DNA of 12,719 nucleotides from Oscillospiraceae bacterium. GTDB lineage: Bacteria > Bacillota > Clostridia > Oscillospirales > Ruminococcaceae. The stretch is taken from assembly GCA_017440425.1 (NCBI GenBank), contig JAFSHJ010000231.1, positions 1 through 12,719 of the forward strand, written 5' to 3'. Below are positions 5,949 to 12,719 of this stretch, piece by piece. Position numbers and translations under genes: made by a program. How positions within the stretch are numbered: the stretch's first letter is position 1; each line of letters begins with the position of its first letter. The notes beneath the pieces are model-generated. The model was not told where the DNA came from and made no database searches. It saw only the letters and a list, made by a program, of their open reading frames with translations.

Positions 5949-8900
5949 ATCTGGCAGTAATGCTGCCCTTCTTCAGAATGTATGCCTTGCTCTGCACGAA
6001 ATCGGTGATGGTTATTTTGCCCTCGCCCGTGAGGTCTGCCGCCATTTCGTAAAATTCATCAAGGGTGAGCTTCTTGAGGAGAACAGATTTGATGTTGAGC
6101 ATATCGGTGATGGTGGACTTACCGTCGCCGTTGAGGTCGCCGGTGACAACTGCCGTTACGGAATCCTTGACTGTGCTGCCAAACATAAGCTTAACAACCA
6201 TTCCCGTGCCGACTTTGGTGTCTCCGCTGACTTCCATGTCACCATCGAATACGCGGATATACTCTTTCTCGTTGATACCGTCGATGAGCTCTGCAACTGT
6301 TGTGCCGAGAGGTATCTTGCGGATGACGCCGTCTGCAACTGCGTATACATCGGAGGTGATGCGGTCGGGTACAGACAGGCGGCTGCCCTCATCGATAACT
6401 GTATCGGTGGCATCGCAGCGGTCGCACTTGGCGGTCTTGGTGCCGTCGGAATCAACTGTTGCGTTGTTGTCGCTCACATAGTTTGTGAAGCTGTGACCCA
6501 GCTCCTTTGTCTCATCCGAGGTGTAGCTGTTGCCGCACTCTGTGCAGGTGTGGGTGGTGTATCCGCCCTCTGTGCAGGTGGGTTCGGTGACAACGCTCTC
6601 GTAGCTGTGTTTGATGTTCAGCTCTGCTGCAAAGGTGACATCCTCGGTGACAACATACTTGCCCTCTTCCACAGCAACACCGTTTGCGGTGATGCCTGCA
6701 AGCTCATAGTGGCTGTCTGCGGAAACTGTGACGGTGAGCTCGGTGTTTTCCTCAACCGCAGCGCCGTTTTCGATCTCCACATCGCCCATCATCACCTTGA
6801 TGCTGCCGCCGGTAAGTTCTTCGGGCAATGTCACTTTGTAAAGCACCTTTTCTGTCTTTTCAACGAAGGGAGCTTCCATTCCGCTGAAATCGAGAGGCAT
6901 ATCCACATTGGAAAGTGTTACCTTTACGCCGTTTTCTGTCAAAGCATATTCTGCCTTGGTTTCGGAGCCTGCCTCTTCGAGGATATTGCCGATCTGTTCA
7001 CGGAGTTTTTCCATGTTCGTCTCGTAGCCCTCTGCGCTTGCTGCAGTGATGACCGCTGTGCCGCCCTTTGCGATCTGTGCGGTCTTGGTTGCGCCGGTCT
7101 CATCAACTGCGCCTTCTTCACTGATTCCGTCTGCCACAAAGGTGATATCCATTGTGCCCATCAGTTTTTCCTCATATTTGGGTTCTTCGGGCTCGGTGGG
7201 AGTATCGGGATCTGTGGGAGTTTCAGGATCTGTAGGCACTTCGGGATCTGTAGGCGCTTCGGGATCTGTGGGAGCTTCGGGATCTTCTGTAATTTCAACA
7301 AGTTCTTTGAACTCGGTGGGGATCGTTACTGCATAGGTGGGCAGAGTGATGAAATCTGCAACGATATCCATATCCACCACCAAAGCGTCAACTGCGTAGG
7401 TGTAGGTGTTGGTATCTGCATCGTACTCTGTGGATACCTCTACACCGTTGATGGTGAGACTGTTCAGCTTGCTTGCTGCATAGGGCTTGAGAACAAGCTC
7501 TATTCTGCTGCCGCCGCGGATCTCGTTTTCTGCTGCCAATGTGCCGTTGAAATCTTCATCCATTACGGTGAGGAGGTAGCTGCCCTTCATTTCGCCGTCG
7601 CCGTTGACTGTGCAGGTGACATCGAACTTTTCACGGCGGAACTTTGCGCCGATGGTGACGTTCTCATCCACTTTCTGCAATGTGATGCTGTCGCCGTTCT
7701 GTGTGTATTCCGCACCTTCAACAGTCCAGCTGTAGAGATAGCAGCCTACGTCCACGGAAGCAGTAACGGTGAGGTTTTCGCCCTCGAGGACGGTCACTGT
7801 GCCGGTGGATGCCATTTCAACCGTGGTATCGCCGGCTTTTACTGTGCCGGTACCGTTCTCATAGCTGTTGGTGGTTATTGTTACGGTGTATTCTGGGATC
7901 TTCTCGAAGGTTGCTGTTACGGTCATCTCTTCTGTGCCGGGCATTACCAGGCAGGCATCGCCGCCGGTTGCGGTCACGCCTTCGCTCCAGCCGATAAATC
8001 TGTAGCCATCATCAGCTTTTGCGGTGAGAAGAACGGTATCCACGCTTGTGACAGTTATGCTGTCGCATTCCAAAGTCTCTTCGCCGATGGCAGCGGTGAC
8101 ACTTCCGCCCTCGGTTGCATCAATGTTGATGATGCGCTCGGGAGCCTTGAACACTACCTTGACCTCGTGGCTTGCAGCCAGGTTTTCAAGTGTGAGTGTG
8201 TTCTTTGTGTGACCCTCCTGCAGCACTCCGTCCACATACCATGCTTCGACAACACAGTATTTATCTGCAACTGCTGTGAAGGTGATGGTGCTCTCCTCCA
8301 GCACTTCGTCGCCGGAGGCAACTGCTGTGCCATCAACTGCTGCGCTGATCGCGCCGGGGCCTTCTGCGCTGTAATCGATGATCACGGCATTTTCGTTGAT
8401 GTAATCTGCGGTTATCACATATTTCTTGCCGTATTCGGTTGTGAATGTGAGTGTGCGTGCTTCTTCATCAACTGTGTAACCGGCTGCATTCATTACGCTC
8501 TCGCCGTTTACATACCATGTTCTTACGTTATATTTTTCGTTGGGCAGTGCTGTGATGACAAGCTCTGTGCCAACGGGTACATAGGTGCCTTCGGTCTCTT
8601 TGCCGTCCACAACAAATTTTGCAATTGTGCCGTTTACTGCATCTGTGTTATCCACAGCCACCCAAACATCGGTGGAAAGATATACGTCGATGGTTTTGAG
8701 ATATACTGTGCCGTCGGCATTTTCATATTTTGCGGTCACCTTCATTGCGCCGTCGATGCCGGTCTCTTCGGGAGAGACGGTGAGCACGCCGGAGGTGCTG
8801 TCGATATATGTTGCCTTGAGGCGGTTGCCCCACAGACTCCAGCTTACTTTGGAGGAATCTGCCTCGCTGCCGTCATCCATTGTAACTGCTGCAAGGAAGT

Positions 8901-11900
8901 TCCAGCTCTTGGAGAAGCCGTTGGTTGCTGTGTGGTGCAGGGTGTAGCTGCCATCACCGGAGGGAGTCTCGTTTTCGCAGGTGATGTCTATGTTTTCTGC
9001 CTTGGGAACAACGATGATGTGTATTATTGCCGAGCCGAGCTTAATTGTCTTTGCTGTGTCGGCATAGGATGTTACGGTTACAACAACGGGGGTAGTTGCA
9101 CCGGAAACAGCCTCGTCCGCGCCGATGGTGACAACTGCGGATGCGCCGTTGTTTTCAACCACAGTCTCTGCGGAGGTGTTGCCGCTGATCACCCACTCGT
9201 AACCCATTACTCTTGTGCCGGTGTAAGAGGTGGTTATCTTGACCGTTTCGCCTCTGCCGACTGTCTTTTCAATGGGCTCTGCTCTCAGGTCGCCGCTGAT
9301 GCGGTCCACATCTGTAATGTTGAGAGCAATGTCGCTGTAATAATAGGTGTTGTCGCTGGTGCTTTCATCGTAGAAGAATACACGAATTGTGTATGCTCCT
9401 ATCTCCAGAGCACTCAATGTCTCGGAAGAGATGGAGAGGGTGTTGGCCACGGAGAGATCTTCGCTGCGGATCCAGGTGTATTCGCTGCCGTTTGTCCACT
9501 CCTCGGAGCTGCCGTCACCGTATATTATTGTGACATAGCCCTCTGCATCGTCCTGCTTTGCAGGATCTTCTGCTTTGTCGAATCTGCGGATCTGTCCGTC
9601 ATAGATGGGTTCGAACACCTTGATCTCTGCATTTTCAAGACCGCTTACATTATCTGCGCCTCTGGTCTTATCAAAGGTCAATTCTGTGGGATCCAGCTCT
9701 GCCTCTTCTGTGTTGCGGTAGAAGCTGAGATATTTCATCGTGCCGTCAACGGTATCGCTCTCCTGAACGGTGGAGGTTGCAGAGTTTTCGCCTGCGTTCA
9801 TCTTCCAACCTCTGCCGTATGGGATAATGTTGCCGTCAGCATCTTTATAGGAGATGATGATGTCCATATCGTTGCCGACCAGACCTGTAAAGCCGGATGC
9901 CTCGAAGGATTTTACGTTGTTGAGCAAAATCTTAACATCTTCGCCTTTGTATGCTCCGCTTTCGGGATCTGTTGTTCCAACTCCGAGGATCGCCGACTGC
10001 AGGCTGTTAACGGTAAGGGTATCGTTTCCGCTTTCGCTTATCAGCTCAACGTGATATTCCTTGCCGCTGTCTTCCTCGGGATCCATCGGGTTAAGGCCTT
10101 CGCTTAAGTAGTTGTCACCGATGAGATATACGGGTATTGCGTCAACTGTGACACTTTTGAGATCCGCGTTGTCCAGCGTCAGCGAATTTGCGTCGCTGTC
10201 ATCCACATGGATACCGTAGGTACCGCTGTAGGAACCGCTGATAGCATAATCGTATTTTACGCCGTCGCTGCCTTCGTTCACCGTGATTCTGCTGAAGCTG
10301 AACTCTACACCGGGATCTGCGGGGGTGTAGGTGTAGGTGCAAGGCTCAAGATAGAGTGTTATTACGTTGACGTAAGCAACAATGGTATATCCGGGATCTT
10401 CGCTGAATTTGTCGCTTTGAGTGAACTCGCTCTTTGTAATGAACTTGATCTTGCTGTTAGCTTCATCGAGGTAATAGTATCCGATTGCAAAATTATTTTC
10501 GTTATATTCGCTCATTACAACGGGACCTGTGTAGGTCTTGTCACCCACGGTTACCGCAAGTTTGAGTCCTTCATTGTTGTTTTGTGCCTGAGTGAGGGGG
10601 CTGAGACGGATGCTGTAGTATTCGTTGAAGTAACCGTCTATACCCAACCAGTCACCTTCGGTTACCCAGTTGCCTCCGCTGATTAAGGGTACGCTTGCCA
10701 AAACATCATAGCCGTTGTTGTTATATTCGCTGTAGGCTCTTTCTTTGCTGCTTACTGTGTGAGTATCCTCCATGAAGCGCAGATTGTAGCCTGAAGGATA
10801 ATATACTCTGAGGCTGCTTGTATCACCGACTGTCACTCTGCCTTTTTTAAGGATATCGTTTGCTGTAAGCTCCATAACACCGTTATAGACCATGATATTT
10901 TTTGCAATATCCAAAGCGTAGGTTTCCGCCTCAACAGCCAGCTCGCCGTTATAGACATACAGATCTCTGCCGATATCCATGCCATAGTATGCATTCTTTA
11001 CGCGGACAATGGGTTTATCGCTGCCGTTCTCTGTGCCTACTACCACAGTGCTTGCCACAATGCCGATGGCTGTCTCTTTGGCATCCACATTCACTGCGGC
11101 ACTGTTCGTCACGGTGAGGTCTCCGATCACATAGATACCGCCGTGATATATGCCGTCGCTCTTTACGTTGACGGTAACTCTGCCGCTCACGTCGAGATCG
11201 CCGTATACAGTGATTCCGTAGGTCACGTTGCTGTTGCCGCTTACCGTAAGGCTGCCGGTGCCGCGCACTGCAGTTGTGTTGGAGGAGGATTTCACAACAG
11301 TGCTGCTGTTGCCCGTCATCTTAACGCTGTTGCTGCCGGTAACGGTGAGGATCGTCTCTGTTGCCTCAAAGAAGATGGCTGCGCCGTTCTTTGTGCCGCT
11401 TGTAAGGTTGATATCGTAAAGTGTTGCGCTTTCTGCCTCCACCTTGATGGTGAGGTTGGGGGCAACGGAAGTATCGTTTGTGCCGCCGATGGAGAGGTTA
11501 GATCTTTCAATCACCAACATCTGGTTGGGAGCGTCATAACTCCAGCCGCTGCCCTTGAGCGCGGAGATATCGGTGCCGTTTACCGTGATGCCAACCTCCT
11601 TGAAATCCACGGTAACTGTGTGGTGGTCGCGGACATCATATATTGTATAGATGCGTCCTTCCGCTGTGTCTTTATAGGTATAGTTTCCGCCTTTTTCTTC
11701 TGCAATAAATTCTTTTCCGTTGGCATAGACCTTATCCAGAAGTGTAAGGCCGTCGCCGCTGAGGATGAAGGAGAAGCTGTTGCCGGAAACCACACTTGCC
11801 ACGCAGTTATATTCGGACAAGGTGAGGTAGTTCAGCTCTTCGCTGATGGTGGGCCAGGAAATTATGTTATAGGTTGTTGCCGCAAAGATGGGAGTAAGGT

Positions 11901-12719
11901 GGAAGTCCTCGGTCACCTCGGGGATGACGTAACGCAGGGACGTTGCCTTTACCTCCTGCTCCGGGCTTGTGGTGGGTTTAATGTTCCAATAGGTTACCGT
12001 CCAGCCGGTTTTGGGGGTGATGAGAACATCAAAGTCATCCTTGTCGTGAACATAGATGTCGTCGCCCTCTCTGAATGCACCCTCCGGCAGGTTGAAGGAA
12101 TATTCACCGTAGTTCTCGATATTCTCGACAGTTACCTTGTGGAGGTCCTTCTCGGTGATATGTACGGTTATTGTGTCATCTGCGCTGATCTCGCTGATAA
12201 CGTAGCTTGTGCCGGATGCATAAACCGTTACATTTTCTGCGCTGTATTCCAGTGTGCCGTCAACGGGGCTTACAAAATAGTATGTCTCTTTGCCGCCCGT
12301 TGCGTTTTCTGCAGTATACCAATAGGCACTGCCCTTGGTGAGCTCATCCCCTGCCGCAGCTTCCACAGCCAGCTTGTTCTGCTCGGTTGTGGCTGTCACT
12401 TTGGTGGAGGATGCGGTCCATCCATCCAGCAGATAATAGCCGGGATAGCTTATCTCTGCTCTGATGCTGCTGCCGCCGGGAACATTCTCCAATGTAACGG
12501 AGGCAGTTTCCTTGTTATAGACAAATACGCTCTCCTTACCGTCCACGGTGTAGGTTATCTTTGCATCCACCGGCTGTGCGGATTTTTCTTCCACATCAAA
12601 CACCAGCGTTACATCGTATTCGTTTCTTATGGTGCTGCCGTATACACTTGTATCCTCTGTGATGGAGAAGACATATGTGCCCTTTTCGTAATCGGCAACG
12701 CCCTGACTGCTGGAGACAA
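5947..12719 (-). CDS. giant multimodular surface protein with C-terminal dockerin (N-terminus outside the window)
   Basis: The frame is open to the right edge, so 2256 C-terminal residues are visible and the start is missing. Numbering from the first full codon, the modules are: several bacterial/InlB-type repeats (about 1-370); a glycine- and valine-rich beta-solenoid (about 376-650) with rungs such as GITVYGDLDVSG and GIYVIGDLTVTN, resembling carbohydrate-binding beta-helix proteins; a second beta-rich stretch (about 796-1000); two or three Ig-like modules (about 1003-1340); a run of five InlB-type repeats (about 1346-1790) with signatures like GYRFIGWSEG and TVTATFEK; a Thr/Pro linker (about 1811-1843); one more repeat (about 1958-2035); a cysteine-pair module (about 2037-2109, CTECG and CDRCD); a small beta module (about 2110-2193); and a dockerin (2194-2256). 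There is no catalytic domain, LPxTG motif or membrane helix in the visible part. The likely role is a secreted adhesin or polysaccharide-binding protein held at the cell surface through its dockerin, with the cohesin protein encoded 12 bases downstream as the obvious partner (inference). Confidence 0.95.
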   Translation of the reverse strand, partial: VSSSQGVADYEKGTYVFSITEDTSVYGSTIRNEYDVTLVFDVEEKSAQPVDAKITYTVDGKESVFVYNKETASVTLENVPGGSSIRAEISYPGYYLLDGWTASSTKVTATTEQNKLAVEAAAGDELTKGSAYWYTAENATGGKETYYFVSPVDGTLEYSAENVTVYASGTSYVISEISADDTITVHITEKDLHKVTVENIENYGEYSFNLPEGAFREGDDIYVHDKDDFDVLITPKTGWTVTYWNIKPTTSPEQEVKATSLRYVIPEVTEDFHLTPIFAATTYNIISWPTISEELNYLTLSEYNCVASVVSGNSFSFILSGDGLTLLDKVYANGKEFIAEEKGGNYTYKDTAEGRIYTIYDVRDHHTVTVDFKEVGITVNGTDISALKGSGWSYDAPNQMLVIERSNLSIGGTNDTSVAPNLTIKVEAESATLYDINLTSGTKNGAAIFFEATETILTVTGSNSVKMTGNSSTVVKSSSNTTAVRGTGSLTVSGNSNVTYGITVYGDLDVSGRVTVNVKSDGIYHGGIYVIGDLTVTNSAAVNVDAKETAIGIVASTVVVGTENGSDKPIVRVKNAYYGMDIGRDLYVYNGELAVEAETYALDIAKNIMVYNGVMELTANDILKKGRVTVGDTSSLRVYYPSGYNLRFMEDTHTVSSKERAYSEYNNNGYDVLASVPLISGGNWVTEGDWLGIDGYFNEYYSIRLSPLTQAQNNNEGLKLAVTVGDKTYTGPVVMSEYNENNFAIGYYYLDEANSKIKFITKSEFTQSDKFSEDPGYTIVAYVNVITLYLEPCTYTYTPADPGVEFSFSRITVNEGSDGVKYDYAISGSYSGTYGIHVDDSDANSLTLDNADLKSVTVDAIPVYLIGDNYLSEGLNPMDPEEDSGKEYHVELISESGNDTLTVNSLQSAILGVGTTDPESGAYKGEDVKILLNNVKSFEASGFTGLVGNDMDIIISYKDADGNIIPYGRGWKMNAGENSATSTVQESDTVDGTMKYLSFYRNTEEAELDPTELTFDKTRGADNVSGLENAEIKVFEPIYDGQIRRFDKAEDPAKQDDAEGYVTIIYGDGSSEEWTNGSEYTWIRSEDLSVANTLSISSETLSALEIGAYTIRVFFYDESTSDNTYYYSDIALNITDVDRISGDLRAEPIEKTVGRGETVKITTSYTGTRVMGYEWVISGNTSAETVVENNGASAVVTIGADEAVSGATTPVVVTVTSYADTAKTIKLGSAIIHIIVVPKAENIDITCENETPSGDGSYTLHHTATNGFSKSWNFLAAVTMDDGSEADSSKVSWSLWGNRLKATYIDSTSGVLTVSPEETGIDGAMKVTAKYENADGTVYLKTIDVYLSTDVWVAVDNTDAVNGTIAKFVVDGKETEGTYVPVGTELVITALPNEKYNVRTWYVNGESVMNAAGYTVDEEARTLTFTTEYGKKYVITADYINENAVIIDYSAEGPGAISAAVDGTAVASGDEVLEESTITFTAVADKYCVVEAWYVDGVLQEGHTKNTLTLENLAASHEVKVVFKAPERIINIDATEGGSVTAAIGEETLECDSITVTSVDTVLLTAKADDGYRFIGWSEGVTATGGDACLVMPGTEEMTVTATFEKIPEYTVTITTNSYENGTGTVKAGDTTVEMASTGTVTVLEGENLTVTASVDVGCYLYSWTVEGAEYTQNGDSITLQKVDENVTIGAKFRREKFDVTCTVNGDGEMKGSYLLTVMDEDFNGTLAAENEIRGGSRIELVLKPYAASKLNSLTINGVEVSTEYDADTNTYTYAVDALVVDMDIVADFITLPTYAVTIPTEFKELVEITEDPEAPTDPEAPTDPEVPTDPETPTDPDTPTEPEEPKYEEKLMGTMDITFVADGISEEGAVDETGATKTAQIAKGGTAVITAASAEGYETNMEKLREQIGNILEEAGSETKAEYALTENGVKVTLSNVDMPLDFSGMEAPFVEKTEKVLYKVTLPEELTGGSIKVMMGDVEIENGAAVEENTELTVTVSADSHYELAGITANGVAVEEGKYVVTEDVTFAAELNIKHSYESVVTEPTCTEGGYTTHTCTECGNSYTSDETKELGHSFTNYVSDNNATVDSDGTKTAKCDRCDATDTVIDEGSRLSVPDRITSDVYAVADGVIRKIPLGTTVAELIDGINEKEYIRVFDGDMEVSGDTKVGTGMVVKLMFGSTVKDSVTAVVTGDLNGDGKSTITDMLNIKSVLLKKLTLDEFYEMAADLTGEGKITITDFVQSKAYILKKGSITAR
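5950..6138 (-). other. type I-like dockerin module (C-terminal 63 residues)
   Basis: Two EF-hand-like calcium loops lie 34 residues apart. The first, DLNGDGKSTITD, is canonical (D1, N3, D5, T9, D12). The second, DLTGEGKITITD, is altered at two ligand positions (T3 and E5). Each loop is followed by a helix (MLNIKSVLLKK and FVQSKAYILKK). Both loops carry Ile-Thr at positions 10-11, the pair that determines cohesin specificity in known type I dockerins. Confidence 0.9.
6390..6609 (-). other. cysteine-pair surface module
   Basis: This encodes a segment starting HSYESVVTEPTCTEGGYTT, with CTECG, then GHSF, then CDRCD. This His/Cys pattern recurs in surface proteins of gut Clostridia and looks like a small zinc-ribbon-like or disulfide-stabilised unit. 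Metal binding is inferred from the spacing only. Confidence 0.7.
7189..7278 (-). repeat. five 18-bp tandem repeats encoding a Thr/Pro/Asp/Glu linker
   Basis: Five units related to GGGATCTGTGGGAGCTTC (plus strand) follow one another in frame. They encode TDPEAP-type hexapeptides (TDPEAP, TDPEVP, TDPETP, TDPDTP), with a partial sixth unit at 7279-7284. Units differ at only a few bases, so recent copy-number change is likely. The protein product is an extended linker between the InlB-type repeat block and the C-terminal modules. Confidence 0.9.
10830..11360 (-). repeat. degenerate repeats encoding a beta-solenoid in the giant protein
   Basis: Within the giant gene, about 175 codons encode successive rungs of roughly 22-27 residues with the pattern G-I-x-V-x-G-D-L-x-V followed by V-x-V (GITVYGDLDVSG, GIYVIGDLTVTN, GMDIGRDLYVYNG, DIAKNIMVYNG). 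The regular hydrophobic spacing suggests a right-handed parallel beta-helix, as in polysaccharide-binding and lyase-like folds. No lyase catalytic residues were recognised. Confidence 0.6.

Noticed and set aside
7189..7284. CRISPR-like short repeats
   Set aside because: The 18-bp units are directly adjacent without spacers, are in frame and encode a Thr/Pro linker.
6493..10107. Plus-strand open frame of 1204 codons opposite the giant gene
   Set aside because: It is codon-aligned with the giant gene. It stays open because that gene avoids TTA, CTA and TCA codons. Its translation is cysteine-rich without recognisable domains, while the opposite strand encodes clear modules.
12601..12603. GTG as the start of the giant protein
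   Set aside because: The frame is open without a stop to the right edge and encodes a continuous beta-rich sequence upstream of this codon, so it is an internal valine.

Overview
All six genes in this window lie on the minus strand. Base composition is moderate (roughly half GC). The window shows clostridial Shine-Dalgarno sites, a dockerin and a cohesin-like module, Ser/Glu/Lys/Pro and Thr/Pro surface linkers, and a CxxC-type surface module. Together these suggest a Gram-positive, anaerobic member of the Clostridia, most like uncultured gut or rumen Oscillospiraceae (Ruminococcaceae). The lineage is inferred from gene content; no rRNA or marker gene is present.

Layout in transcription order (high to low coordinates). 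(1) From the right edge down to 5947 runs the C-terminal 2256 residues of a giant secreted-type protein whose N-terminus lies outside the window. It is a string of beta-rich modules: bacterial/InlB-type repeats, a beta-solenoid, Ig-like modules, a Thr/Pro linker and a cysteine-pair module. It ends in a type I-like dockerin and has no membrane anchor or sorting signal. (2) Twelve bases later starts a 447-residue protein with a signal peptide, a cohesin-like module, two cadherin-like beta-sandwich modules flanking an acidic Ser/Glu/Lys/Pro spacer, and a C-terminal membrane helix. Its ribosome binding site overlaps the stop codon of the giant gene. The pair reads as a self-contained surface-display unit: the membrane protein offers a cohesin, and the giant protein, lacking its own anchor, offers a dockerin. 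This is the most interesting system in the window. (3) A strong hairpin separates this pair from a 277-residue TIM-barrel-like protein of unknown function. That gene has its own extended -10 promoter overlapped by a 20-bp palindrome. (4) An APC-family amino acid permease follows and ends in a convincing intrinsic terminator. (5) Then come sfsA and (6) the N-terminal part of an Old Yellow Enzyme family NADH:flavin oxidoreductase that runs off the left edge. As read, the oxidoreductase has a one-base frameshift just after its start.

The last four genes look like ordinary metabolic genes, each with its own promoter or terminator signals. I see no evidence that they belong to the cohesin/dockerin operon. 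No RNA genes, insertion sequences or CRISPR arrays were seen. Every intergenic space is short (under about 220 bases), and its contents are described in the feature list.
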